Shown: positions 1-7,782, counted from the first letter of the stretch. The stretch: DNA of 13,069 nt from Defluviicoccus vanus (GCF_014672695.1 NZ_CP053923.1:2067881-2080949), one strand, 5' to 3'. A program made the numbers and translations. The notes: a model not told the origin generated them from the sequence alone.

Positions 1-906
1 TCCGCTGGCACCCGCCGACCCGCTGGCCTCCCGCAGCAGCGCCTGCAGGTAGCCGCCATACGCCGACTGCGCCGTGGCGGCGGCCAGCCGAGCCAGTTGT
101 TCATCGTCGATAAAGCCCATCCGCCACGCCACTTCCTCCGGGCAGGCGATCTTCAGGCCCTGGCGTGCCTCGATGATCTGGACGAAGGCAGCCGCCTGAT
201 GCAACGCCTGATGGGTGCCGGTGTCCAGCCACGCCATGCCGCGGCCGAGGATTTCCACCCGTAGCTGCTGTCGTGTCAGGTAGGCGCGGTTGACGTCGGT
301 GATTTCCAGTTCGCCACGCGGCGAGGGGAGCAGAGCGCGGGCGATCTCCACCGCCTGATGGTCATAAAAATAAAGACCGGTCACCGCGAAGTTGGATTTC
401 GGCTGCGCCGGCTTCTCCTCCAGTCGGATCGCCCGTTGCTCGGCGTCGAACTCTACCACGCCATAACGCGCTGGATCGCTCACCGCATAGGCGAAGATGG
501 TCGCGCCCTCGGTCTGGGCCGAAACCTGCTGCAGTCGCTCGGCAAGGCCGTGGCCGAAGAAGATATTGTCGCCGAGAATGAGGCAGACGGGGGCGCCGCC
601 ACTGAAGTCGGCGCCGATCAGCAGCGCCTGCGCCAGTCCTTCCGGGCGCGGCTGCACCGCATAGCTGAGCTCAATGCCCCACTGGGAGCCGTTGCCGAGC
701 AAGCGCGTAAAGAGCGGCAGGTGATCCGGGGTGGAGATGACGAGGATGCGGCGAATTCCCGCCAATAGTAGCGTCGACAGCGGATAATAGATCATCGGCT
801 TGTCGTAGACCGGCAGCAGCTGCTTGCTGATCACCTCCGTCGCCGGATAGAGGCGACTGCCGCTACCGCCGGCGAGAATGATCCCTTTGCGTCCGCCGTT
901 CACCAT
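1..906 (-). CDS. rmlA: Glucose-1-phosphate thymidylyltransferase (RmlA/RfbA), 3' end at window edge
   Basis: Catalyses dTTP + glucose-1-phosphate to dTDP-glucose + PPi, the first step of dTDP-L-rhamnose synthesis, in the cytoplasm. I read 302 codons from ATG at 906 to the window edge with no stop. The family usually has about 290-300 residues, so little or nothing beyond a short tail is missing. The nucleotidyltransferase signature GGSGSRLYP is at residues 13-21. KQLLPVYDKPM at 28-38, LGDN at 111-114, EEKP at 163-166 and WLDTG at 226-230 are all typical of RmlA. An AGAAGGGGA ribosome binding site lies about 10 nt upstream of this ATG. The gene lies 33 bp after rmlB in the same direction, so the two are probably one operon. 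Identification is firm; only the C-terminal end is unseen. Confidence 0.93.
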   Translation of the reverse strand, partial: MVNGGRKGIILAGGSGSRLYPATEVISKQLLPVYDKPMIYYPLSTLLLAGIRRILVISTPDHLPLFTRLLGNGSQWGIELSYAVQPRPEGLAQALLIGADFSGGAPVCLILGDNIFFGHGLAERLQQVSAQTEGATIFAYAVSDPARYGVVEFDAEQRAIRLEEKPAQPKSNFAVTGLYFYDHQAVEIARALLPSPRGELEITDVNRAYLTRQQLRVEILGRGMAWLDTGTHQALHQAAAFVQIIEARQGLKIACPEEVAWRMGFIDDEQLARLAAATAQSAYGGYLQALLREASGSAGASG

Positions 907-939
907 GTCGCGACCGTCCCCTTCTGGCCCTGGTGTGCA

Positions 940-2037
940 TCAGACAGCGTGGTCGCCACAATCCCGTTTCTCGTCGGCATTCAGCCGATCGTCGCCGGTG
1001 AGACAGGGTTGCCACCAGTCCTCGTTGGCGAGGTACCAGGCGACCGTCTGCGCCAGGCCGCGCTCGAAGCTGGTCTGCGGCTGCCAGCCAAGGCTGGTCG
1101 CGAGCTTGCTGGCGTCGATGGCGTAGCGCAGGTCGTGCCCCGGGCGATCGGCGACGAAGCGGATCAGCTGGGCGTGCGGGCGATGCGGCGATGTGGGCAG
1201 CAGCCGATCGAGGAGGCTGCAGACGCAGTGCGCCACCTGCAAGGTGGTCCGCTCGCAGCCGCCACCAATGTTGTAGGTTTCGCCCACCTCGCCCGCGTTC
1301 AGCAGCTGCCAGAGCGCCGCCACGTGATCATCCACGTACAGCCAGTCGCGCACATTGGCGCCGGCGCCATAGATGGGTAGCGGCCGGCCGGCCCGCGCGT
1401 TCAAGATCAGCACCGGGATCAGCTTCTCCGGGTACTGATACGGCCCATAATTGTTGGAACAGTTGCTGATGATCGCCGGCAGCCCGTAGGTGTGGTGCCA
1501 GGCGCGCACCAGATGATCGGCCGCCGCCTTGCTGGCGGCATAGGGAGAGTTGGGCCGATAGGGCCGGTCCTCGCGGAAGGATCCCGTCGCTCCCAGGCTG
1601 CCATAGACCTCGTCGGTGGACACGTGCAGGAGGCGAAACCGCGCCCTGGTGGCGGCATCGAGGCTGTCCCGGTAGGTGCGCACCGTCTCCAGCAGGACAA
1701 AGGTGCCGACGATATTGCTTTCGATGAAGGGTCTGGGGGCACCGATCGAGCGGTCCACGTGCGTCTCGGCGGCCAGATGCATCACCGCATCGGGGCGATG
1801 GCGGTGGAAGACGGCGGCCAGCGCCGGCGCATCGGCGATGTCGAGCCGCTCGAAGCGATAGCGCGGGTCATCGGCGATCGTCGTCAGCGATTGCAGGCTG
1901 CCGGCGTAGGACAGTTTATCGACGTTGACCACCCGCGCCTGGGTGGTCGCCATCAACAGGCGGATCAGCGCACTGCCGATAAAGCCGGCGCCGCCGGTAA
2001 CGAGGATCGTCGGCTGTGCGGTGGCGAACAGGCTCAT
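940..2037 (-). CDS. rmlB: dTDP-glucose 4,6-dehydratase (RmlB/RfbB)
   Basis: Second enzyme of the dTDP-rhamnose pathway: NAD+-dependent conversion of dTDP-glucose to dTDP-4-keto-6-deoxyglucose. It is an extended short-chain dehydrogenase with Rossmann motif TGGAGFIG at residues 14-21, HLAAETHVDRS at 87-97, catalytic STDEVYG at 140-146 and YAASK (Tyr166, Lys170). NCSNNYGPYQ follows at 192-201. The frame stays open upstream to 2115. I chose ATG at 2037 (365 aa) because the protein then begins about ten residues before the Rossmann strand, as in homologues, and GGAAGGA lies upstream. The tail runs longer than the catalytic core needs. It is the promoter-proximal gene of the pair with rmlA, and it is divergent from the DUF502 gene. 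Confidence 0.95.
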   Translation of the reverse strand: MSLFATAQPTILVTGGAGFIGSALIRLLMATTQARVVNVDKLSYAGSLQSLTTIADDPRYRFERLDIADAPALAAVFHRHRPDAVMHLAAETHVDRSIGAPRPFIESNIVGTFVLLETVRTYRDSLDAATRARFRLLHVSTDEVYGSLGATGSFREDRPYRPNSPYAASKAAADHLVRAWHHTYGLPAIISNCSNNYGPYQYPEKLIPVLILNARAGRPLPIYGAGANVRDWLYVDDHVAALWQLLNAGEVGETYNIGGGCERTTLQVAHCVCSLLDRLLPTSPHRPHAQLIRFVADRPGHDLRYAIDASKLATSLGWQPQTSFERGLAQTVAWYLANEDWWQPCLTGDDRLNADEKRDCGDHAV

Positions 2038-2170
2038 CCTGGTGGCGATTCCTTCCAACGGCGATCCCTCCGCCACCCGCATCATCGTCGCTACGCATGC
2101 CGTTGCCCTGGGCAAAGACGACCGCTATGAGAAAGGGAGCTGAACGCCAAGCACAAGGGGCAGCAAAGCA

Positions 2171-2845
2171 ATGGCGACTGGCGGCAGCGGCGGTTTGCAC
2201 GCCGGAAAGTATATCCTGACCGGCATCCTGACCATCATCCCGCTCTGGGTGTCGTTGATGGTGTTCGAGTTCGTCCTCGGCACGTTGTCCAGTGCCGGGT
2301 TGCCCTGGTTGCGTCTTCTCGCCAACCGGCTGCGCGTCGATGCCCCGCTGCTTGCCGACTGGCTGACGCGCCGCTGGGTGGACGAATTGCTGGCGGCGAT
2401 CATCACCCTCGTCGGGCTCTATCTCATCGGCTGGTTTGCAACGCAGGTGGTCGGCCGGCGCATCATCGGCTTTTTCGAACGGCAGATCGCCCGCATTCCC
2501 TTGCTGAGCTTCGTCTATAGCGCGGTCAAGAAGCTGACATCGCTGCTGCAGGACAAGCAGGGCAGCGCCCAGCGGGTGGTCATCGTCAACTTTCCCAACG
2601 ATCGTCTTAAATGCGTCGGTCTGTTGATGAAGACGATGACCGATGCCACCAACGGTAACGCGCTGGCCGCGGTCTACGTCCCCACCGCGCCTAATCCAAC
2701 CTCCGGCTATCTGGAAATCGTGCCGATGGATCAGGTGATCACCACCGACTGGACGGTGGATCAGGCGATGAATTTCGTCATCAGCATGGGCGCGATCGCG
2801 CCGGACCACGTGCATTATACTCGCGATGTGACAGCGCCGGTGTAG
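2171..2845 (+). CDS. DUF502 family inner-membrane protein
   Basis: A 224-residue protein of the DUF502 family, which has no settled bacterial function; plant members (COV/LCV) are membrane proteins involved in vascular patterning. Two hydrophobic segments are visible, roughly residues 14-39 and 73-95. A soluble C-terminal part follows with the family-like stretches IPLLSFVYSAVKKL (109-122) and VYVPTAPNPTSGYLEIVP (168-185). The length is usual for the family. AAGGGG lies about 10 nt before the ATG. The gene is divergent from rmlB (133 bp between starts) and convergent with the hydrolase gene, with only 16 bp between the two stops. No functional link with the rml genes is evident. Confidence 0.9.
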   Translation: MATGGSGGLHAGKYILTGILTIIPLWVSLMVFEFVLGTLSSAGLPWLRLLANRLRVDAPLLADWLTRRWVDELLAAIITLVGLYLIGWFATQVVGRRIIGFFERQIARIPLLSFVYSAVKKLTSLLQDKQGSAQRVVIVNFPNDRLKCVGLLMKTMTDATNGNALAAVYVPTAPNPTSGYLEIVPMDQVITTDWTVDQAMNFVISMGAIAPDHVHYTRDVTAPV

Positions 2846-2861
2846 CCGCCCACGCGCGCGC

Positions 2862-3647
2862 TCAGGCCTGGGCACTCTCCAGAAACTCGATCAGGCGCTC
2901 GACGAACCGCTCGGGCTGGTCGACGTGCACCCGGTGGCCGGCCTCCTTGATCACGGTGAATTCGGCCTGCGGAAACATCGCGAAGATGCGGCCCTGGTGC
3001 TGCGGCTGGATGTAGTCCGACTGATCACCGCTGACGAACAGGGTGCGACCTTCAAACTCCCAGTCGGCGACGTAGGGGAAGTCGAGCAGTTCCGCCATGG
3101 AGCGGCGGATGGCATCGAGGTTGATTTTCCACACCAACCCCTTGGGGCCGGTCGCCAGATTCTGCACCAGGAACCGGCGCAGCGCCGCCTCCGGGATGGC
3201 GGCGGCGAGGGCGGCGTCGGCCTCGGAGCGGCGGCCGATCCGCTGCATATCGAGCCCCTGCATGGCATCCACGTAGTCGCGATAGTCGTGGCGATAGCGG
3301 ACCGGGGCGATGTCGATCACCACCAGTTGCTCCACCAGCTTGGCATCGCGCAGCGCGAACAGCATCGCCGTCTTGCCGCCAAGACTATGGCCGACGACGA
3401 CGGCCTCCGTCAGGTGGTGATCGGTGATGAACGCCGCCAGATCATCCGCCATCTCGGGAAAGCTCATGGTCGGCGTCCATGGCGACTCGCCATGGTTGCG
3501 CAGGTCGAGGGTATAGACGCGATACTCGCTGGCGAGGCGCAGGGCAATGGTGTGCCAGTTGCGGGCGTTGCCGAACAGGCCGTGCAGAATGATGATCGGC
3601 CGGCCTTGTTTGCCGTAGTCCCGAAAGGCAAGGGGAATGCTGCTCAC
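2862..3647 (-). CDS. Alpha/beta hydrolase, YbfF-like esterase
   Basis: A 261-residue alpha/beta hydrolase resembling the YbfF group of soluble esterases; the natural substrate is not evident. The oxyanion region HGLFGNARNW is at residues 22-31, LDLRNHGES at 47-55 and the nucleophile elbow GHSLGG at 86-91 (Ser88). A late Asp in FVSGDQSDY (Asp208 or Asp211) and His238 in EAGHRVHVDQPE complete the triad. The start is GTG at 3647, supported by a GGAGG ribosome binding site 5 nt upstream. There is no signal peptide or membrane segment, so it is cytoplasmic. It is convergent with the DUF502 gene and divergent from the broken gene at 3792. Confidence 0.9.
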   Translation of the reverse strand: MSSIPLAFRDYGKQGRPIIILHGLFGNARNWHTIALRLASEYRVYTLDLRNHGESPWTPTMSFPEMADDLAAFITDHHLTEAVVVGHSLGGKTAMLFALRDAKLVEQLVVIDIAPVRYRHDYRDYVDAMQGLDMQRIGRRSEADAALAAAIPEAALRRFLVQNLATGPKGLVWKINLDAIRRSMAELLDFPYVADWEFEGRTLFVSGDQSDYIQPQHQGRIFAMFPQAEFTVIKEAGHRVHVDQPERFVERLIEFLESAQA

Positions 3648-3791
3648 GTCTGCCTCCGCTGGTTTGTCATTATCGGACGCGTTGTCTGCGGTGCGCTCGC
3701 GTCTCGTCGCCGGCGCATGATCGACGAATTGGCGGCAGACGGCTAGGATTCAGCGCGGGCGATGCCAAAACAAGGATGCCGGGAGAAAACG

Positions 3792-4096
3792 ATGACCGAC
3801 GATGATGCGGCGCCGCCGCTAACCGAGACGAAGCGCGAACTGGACCTGGCGCTGGCGGCGCTCGCCACCCCGGGGCCGGCGCCATCGGCAACCTGGAATG
3901 CCGGGTCACCGATCTGCAGGTGCGCCTGCTCGCCCCCGCCCGTTCGCTGGCCGACATTGCCGCCCGCCTCACCCTGATCCGCGACCTGGTCGCCGGCCTC
4001 GGCCAGCCCGGCTACCTGCTGCAACTGGTCAACGCGACGCTGGCGGACGTGGAGCGAATGCGGGGGAGGTGGAGAGTTATGATGCCGTATAGTTAG
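3792..4096 (+). pseudogene. Small unidentified gene broken by a 1-bp frameshift
   Basis: The ATG at 3792 has a good GGGAG site 6 nt upstream and opens an acidic, helical-looking N-terminus (MTDDDAAPPLTETKRELDL). After about residue 30 this frame becomes low-complexity and stops at 3977. The next frame from about 3878 reads as plausible protein instead: AIGNLECRVTDLQVRLLAPA, then leucine-rich sequence with LVAGLGQPGYLLQLVNATL, ending at TAG 4094-4096. One missing base in the C4G4-like stretch around 3868-3880 would join the two halves into about 100 residues. The last dozen codons (RWRVMMPYS) lie where GC content drops, so the natural C-terminus may have been replaced. I do not recognise the family. 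A sequencing error is an alternative to a real mutation. Confidence 0.5.
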
Positions 4097-4174
4097 GTAC
4101 CTTCATATCCCCGGTACGGAGCTTGATTTGTGACTCTTGCTTATACTTACGAAGATTATTTATCTGCACGTGAA

Positions 4175-4561
4175 CTAAATAAACCACAACAGCAAAAACT
4201 CCCCCAGATGAATTAAGATATTATATCTTATCCTGTCGCCATATTGATATGTCGTCATAAAAGTGTATAATTCTAAAAATTCCTTATTGGCGTTTTCATG
4301 AAGCGTTGCCATGATGCCACGCGCAAAGATGGCCAAAAGCTTATAGTCTATGTAGAGGGCCTGAAAATTAAGCCATGAAAATATAAAATAACCAATCATA
4401 ATTCCAATAATTTCAATTGCCCAAAAAGGTCGCGCTACCTTGTTAAGTCCGATAAATACAGCAACATGTATTCCCATAAAGATGTTCCACAATGTATCGA
4501 TTTGAGCGCTCTGATTCATATATCCGCTAAGTATGTCCATATTATTTTTATCCACATGCAA
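4175..4561 (-). CDS. Small membrane protein of unknown function, paired with the PLA2-like lipoprotein
   Basis: I do not recognise this protein. The open frame gives at most 128 residues. The first possible start is TTG at 4561; GTG at 4555 or ATG at 4540 (MDILSGYMNQ, 121 aa) are better. No start has a strong ribosome binding site. Hydrophobic stretches at about residues 24-42, 46-70 and 113-128 (128-aa numbering) suggest two or three membrane spans with a polar loop (HENANKEFLELYTF). It lies 9 bp after the lipoprotein gene on the same strand, with the same AT-rich composition, so the two are probably cotranscribed. A small membrane protein next to a putative secreted lipase could be a helper or immunity partner; that is inference only. 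Confidence 0.65.
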   Translation of the reverse strand: MHVDKNNMDILSGYMNQSAQIDTLWNIFMGIHVAVFIGLNKVARPFWAIEIIGIMIGYFIFSWLNFQALYIDYKLLAIFARGIMATLHENANKEFLELYTFMTTYQYGDRIRYNILIHLGEFLLLWFI

Positions 4562-4570
4562 TGACTGGCG

Positions 4571-5413
4571 TTAATTTTGCAGATTCCAGGCTCCATGTAA
4601 GACTGGATGCGCCCATTTCTTCATCGTAACATCGATAGTTTCTCCAGCAACACTTTTATATGACCAGTTCGGATCGACTTGGCGAACAAGGGCGTTCCTA
4701 TTATAATTTATAATTTCAGAGCGTAATAAAACTGATTCAGAGTCACTTATGTAACCTTTATATTTCAATATCTCTATGAGTTGCGCATCAAATGTATACT
4801 GATACCATGGGTCGCTAAAATTTATTCCATCTGACTGGTTACATTTTAGGTTATTAGTGAAGCGATAATTCATGTTCTCGCCAAAAAGGATTGGTGCGGA
4901 TAGTATAGAACCCGGAGCCCTCATTGGAATATTATTTATTATTCCTAATATTGATGGCAAAGGGCGCCTATGTAAGTTCCCATCCGCATCCGGATAGTCC
5001 AGTGATATAACACCGCCTGCGAGCATGCGGCCACTTTCTAATATTACTTTCTTTGTATCATCACAAAAAGATTTTTGTTCTTGTGAAAGCGTGGAGAATT
5101 GCAGATTATTGACGTCGCCCAAGAACCAAACATCGCATTCTGTTGAAAAATAGTAATTAATAGCATAACAAATATCATGCCGCTGGCAGGCAGCATCCAG
5201 ATCATCGCTCGGCGGAATTTGAATTAACTCTATTAGGTCTTTTAATTGAGATCCTGTATTAACGTTTGGATGATTAGGTCCGCAAAAATTTCCATGTGTT
5301 GGAATGCTTATGTTGTTTACCAACGAGCAAGCGCTGACAAACAAAATAAATGAAAAAAAACCGAGCGCAACTATTGGGCGCCAAGTAGATCGCGCAATGC
5401 CGTGCGTATACAT
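4571..5413 (-). CDS. Predicted lipoprotein with phospholipase A2-like core
   Basis: From ATG 5413 the protein has 280 residues; GTG at 5425 would add four. Residue numbers here use the 284-aa form. A charged N-terminus and hydrophobic segment (19-30) end in the lipobox V30-S-A-C33, so export and lipidation are expected. A phospholipase A2-like layout follows: FCGPNHP (47-53) resembling the calcium loop, then LDAACQRHDICY (76-87) with the His83-Asp84 pair and flanking Cys80 and Cys86, then ECDVWF (96-101). This matches the His-Asp and Cys spacing of secreted PLA2 enzymes. The remaining 180 residues are unfamiliar. Hydrolysis of phospholipid sn-2 esters is inferred from motif only. The gene is strikingly AT-rich compared with its GC-rich neighbours, suggesting horizontal transfer. 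Confidence 0.72.
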   Translation of the reverse strand: MYTHGIARSTWRPIVALGFFSFILFVSACSLVNNISIPTHGNFCGPNHPNVNTGSQLKDLIELIQIPPSDDLDAACQRHDICYAINYYFSTECDVWFLGDVNNLQFSTLSQEQKSFCDDTKKVILESGRMLAGGVISLDYPDADGNLHRRPLPSILGIINNIPMRAPGSILSAPILFGENMNYRFTNNLKCNQSDGINFSDPWYQYTFDAQLIEILKYKGYISDSESVLLRSEIINYNRNALVRQVDPNWSYKSVAGETIDVTMKKWAHPVLHGAWNLQN

Positions 5414-5430
5414 GTTTGTGTGCACAAACA
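5413..5430. promoter_or_regulatory. 18-bp near-palindrome at the lipoprotein gene start
   Basis: TGTTTGTG and CACAAACA form 8-bp inverted arms around a 2-bp centre. The repeat overlaps the start region (ATG 5413, GTG 5425) and lies just downstream of the predicted transcription start. It could be an operator or a hairpin covering the start codon. No other copy was noticed in the window. Confidence 0.35.
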
Positions 5431-5807
5431 GAGGGTAACTGTTTACTTATTATACGCGTCCCACCTGGATTAGCGCAAACAGTAAATATATATATACACG
5501 ACATGGGTAATTGCGAAGCAACATACATACCCATGATGTACAACATGTGGCTAAAGGAACCTCCAAAGTCGTTAACATTACTGCACAGCAATAAATGGCA
5601 AATGTGACGACGTGCGCTACCTTTGGAAGTATCGTCAGTCGGCGGGTTTGGGGCAGAGGTTTGGAGATCTCCTTTTCCCGGAATGCCAATCAGGCACGGT
5701 AATGGGTTAGGACGCATGTCCGCCGATTACCGTCCAACCAAGCGTTGCTCTACGCACCTTGCCCCATCGTTATCATAGAAGTCACCACTCGCCGGAGGGT
5801 GTGGCGC
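5431..5807. other. Non-coding stretch between the AT-rich island and the IS1182 element
   Basis: No convincing gene is seen here. The promoter of the lipoprotein operon occupies the first part. AT-rich sequence gives way to GC-rich sequence at about 5600-5640, which is probably the edge of the acquired island. A weak inverted repeat (CGGTAAT at 5697-5703, ATTACCG at 5726-5732, with GGAC/GTCC inside) could fold but has no U-tract. Short open frames on both strands lack ribosome binding sites and recognisable motifs. Confidence 0.5.
5449..5478 (-). promoter_or_regulatory. Predicted sigma-70-type promoter of the lipoprotein operon
   Basis: On the minus strand a perfect TATAAT -10 box lies at 5449-5454. 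A weak TTGCGC -35 candidate lies at 5473-5478, 18 bp away. The expected RNA start near 5442 leaves a leader of about 15-30 nt before the two candidate starts. ACTGTTT at 5438-5444 and AAACAGT at 5477-5483 form 7-bp inverted arms around the -10 box, a possible regulator site. The -35 match is poor, so confidence is moderate. Confidence 0.42.
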
Positions 5808-5811
5808 CTAG

Positions 5812-7390
5812 CAGCCTGTCGGACTTGCGTCTCGGGCGTCGCCGGACCTGCGTAGGGATCGGTGCGTCGGCGCCTCTGTCAGCGCCATTTTGGGCGGTGC
5901 GGTCGCGCTGGCGCGCCTGCGGAACTGGCCGCGCAGGCTAGACGGCGCGGCTGAGGGCGAACATCCGCTTCAGGTTCCATGCCATGGTTACAAGCCTCCA
6001 CTCGCCACGGGCGGCATTGAGCCCGCGCAGCAGGAACTGCCGGAACCCCAGCACGGACTTGATGATGCCAAACACTGGCTCGGGCGTCTGCTTGCGCAGG
6101 GCGTAGAGCGCGCGGCCCTGCGGCGTGCGCAGCCGATACGCCATCGCCTGAACCGGGGTGGGGTCTTCGGGCGCCGGTGGCGCCGCAGCGAAGCGCTCTT
6201 GCAGGCTGAGATGATGCGCCTCGCGACCAAGTGCGATCAGCGGTTCGATCCCGCCGGCCACACAGGCCTGCACATTCGCCTCGCTGAAGTAGCCATTGTC
6301 CGCCAACAGCATGTCCGGCCTGCCGAGCACGTCCGGCAGAGTGCCGATCTTGTCCAGCATGGGTGTAAGCTGCTGCTTGTCGTTGGGCGCCTGCACCACG
6401 TCGGCGACCACCACCAGCAGACTGCCCGCCGCCACCGCCGCCTGCGCATTGTAGCACTGCTCAAAACCGCCGCCCGCCACCGCCATGATGCGGCTTTCCT
6501 CGTCGGTCAGATTGATCTGATCCGTGGGCAGCGGCGTCGCCACCGGCGGCTTCGGCTCACGGCCCGTGGGCTTCTTGCCGGTGGCCGCTGCCTTGGCGTC
6601 CCGTGCTGCGAGTTTCGCCTGATGGTCTGCCTGCTCCCGTTCGAAGCGTTCCTTCGCGCGGGCCTCGATCTTCGCCCGGGCCTCGGCGAGCCTGGACAAC
6701 CGTTCCTCACGTCGCGCCAATTCGTCGGGGATCGACATGCCGTCAGCGATGTCCACCTGGTCCGCCGCTTCTGCCTTGGCCATGAGATCGGCCACTTCGG
6801 CCTGCAGTTGGGCCTCCAGCTTGCCCGCATGGTCATGGTCATAGGACAGCGCGCTGTGCCGGCTGGCATTGGCGTGGACCTTGGTCCCGTCGAGCCCGAC
6901 CGTTCCCAGCTTCAGCACGCCCATCTCGCGCGCGAGCACCAGCACCTGGACGAACAGCTTCTCGATCTGCGGCAGAAAGCGTCGGCGGAACGCGGCGATG
7001 GTGTCATGGTCCGGATGATCGTTCGCCGCGATGAAGCGGAACGCCACGCTGTCATAGGTCGCCCGCTCCAGCTTGCGGCTGGAGAACACCCCGGTGGCGT
7101 AGCCGTAGATCAGAATGCCCAGCAGAAGGCTGGGGTGGTAGGACGCTTCCCCAGAGCCACGGTAGCTGCCGGTCATCGGCCGCAGATCCAGCCCCGCGAT
7201 CACCTCCACCACGAACCGCGCCAAGTGCCGCTGCGGAAGCCACTCGTCCACCGACGGCGGCATCAGAAATCCGCTGTCGCGGTCGATCGGGCGGAAGTTG
7301 CTCATGCCGAAGAGGTCCGGGCCGGGGGCGTGAATCCATGCCCGGATTCTATAACCCACAGCTCCGCCTCGCGTTAAGTCCGACAGGCTG
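5812..7390 (-). mobile_element. IS1182-family insertion sequence, complete
   Basis: The element is bounded by perfect inverted repeats: CAGCCTGTCGGACTT at 5812-5826 and its complement at 7376-7390. The match extends outward through CTAG on both sides (5808-5811 and 7391-7394), and the CTAG copies are best read as the target duplication. If CTAG belongs to the element, the repeats are about 20 bp. Total length is about 1.58 kb with one intact transposase gene, normal for the family. The right CTAG is shared with the left end of the neighbouring IS5 element. Confidence 0.85.
5938..7305 (-). CDS. IS1182-family DDE transposase
   Basis: Intact transposase that would cut and join the ends of its own element. 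I chose ATG at 7305 (MSNFRPIDRDSGFL, 455 aa), because members usually begin shortly before the conserved N-terminal domain; the frame is open up to 7359. In 455-aa numbering the DDE residues are probably Asp139 in GLDGTKVHAN, Asp336 in LLADNGYF and Glu409 in PEPVFGIIKS. A long charged helical insertion (about 158-238, rich in Ala, Glu, Arg) separates the first two Asp, as is typical for IS1182. No stop, frameshift or missing catalytic residue is seen, so the element may be active. No strong ribosome binding site precedes the start. Confidence 0.9.
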   Translation of the reverse strand: MSNFRPIDRDSGFLMPPSVDEWLPQRHLARFVVEVIAGLDLRPMTGSYRGSGEASYHPSLLLGILIYGYATGVFSSRKLERATYDSVAFRFIAANDHPDHDTIAAFRRRFLPQIEKLFVQVLVLAREMGVLKLGTVGLDGTKVHANASRHSALSYDHDHAGKLEAQLQAEVADLMAKAEAADQVDIADGMSIPDELARREERLSRLAEARAKIEARAKERFEREQADHQAKLAARDAKAAATGKKPTGREPKPPVATPLPTDQINLTDEESRIMAVAGGGFEQCYNAQAAVAAGSLLVVVADVVQAPNDKQQLTPMLDKIGTLPDVLGRPDMLLADNGYFSEANVQACVAGGIEPLIALGREAHHLSLQERFAAAPPAPEDPTPVQAMAYRLRTPQGRALYALRKQTPEPVFGIIKSVLGFRQFLLRGLNAARGEWRLVTMAWNLKRMFALSRAV

Positions 7391-7448
7391 CTAGGGCCTG
7401 TTGAGATTCAGGATTCCATCCTTGGCTTGATTGTGATTCAAGCTATGG

Positions 7449-7782
7449 ATGGAACGTTTTGTACTGACAGACGCCCAATGGGCGAGAATGGAACCGCACT
7501 GCCTGGGCAAGCCAACGGACGCGGGTCGCAGCGGCAGAGACAATCGGCTCTTTGTCGAGGCGGTTCTGTGGGTAGTTCGCACGGGCAGTCCCTGGCGTGA
7601 TTTGCCGGCCTTTTTCGGCAACTGGAACACCGTCTTCAAGCGCTACCGAGACTGGGTCAAAGCCGATGTTTTCATTCGGCTTTTCGAGGCTTGCTCGGAT
7701 GATCCCGATATGGAGTACGCCATGGTCGACGCCACCATCGTCAAGGTTCACCGCCATGGCCAGGGCGCAAAAGGGGGACTCA
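7449..7782 (+). pseudogene. IS5-family transposase, 5' part (copy A), disrupted
   Basis: N-terminal 111 residues of an IS5-family transposase beginning MERFVLTDAQWARM. It includes the SPWRDLP motif (residues 47-53) and the first catalytic Asp in AMVDATIVKVH (Asp94). The frame then runs into the IS630 insertion and would read IS630 sequence until 7904. Even without the insertion this frame would stop four codons later. The second half of the protein lies in the -1 frame, so the family's OrfA/OrfB frameshift would be needed to make the fused 250-residue enzyme. The T4 run at 7681-7684 is intact here, unlike in copy B. Confidence 0.85.

Noticed and set aside
1492..2130. Long plus-strand open frame opposite rmlB
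   Set aside because: It is antisense to a clear RmlB gene with all its motifs. Its product is rich in Gly, Arg and His and has no recognisable domain, a common artefact in GC-rich DNA.
5416..5607. 63-codon plus-strand open frame in the AT-rich spacer
   Set aside because: It overlaps the promoter and start of the lipoprotein gene, has no ribosome binding site and shows no motif.
5697..5732. Inverted repeat CGGTAAT/ATTACCG with inner GGAC/GTCC, considered as a tRNA-like or terminator structure
   Set aside because: The stem is short, there is no anticodon or T-arm pattern and no U-tract follows.
5915..5938. 7-bp hairpin at the IS1182 transposase stop codon
   Set aside because: It is short, overlaps the coding end and has no U-tract; in GC-rich DNA such stems arise easily by chance.
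5890..7377. 495-codon plus-strand open frame opposite the IS1182 transposase
   Set aside because: The opposite strand encodes a complete DDE transposase matched to the inverted repeats. The plus-strand product is His/Arg/Leu-rich with no motif.
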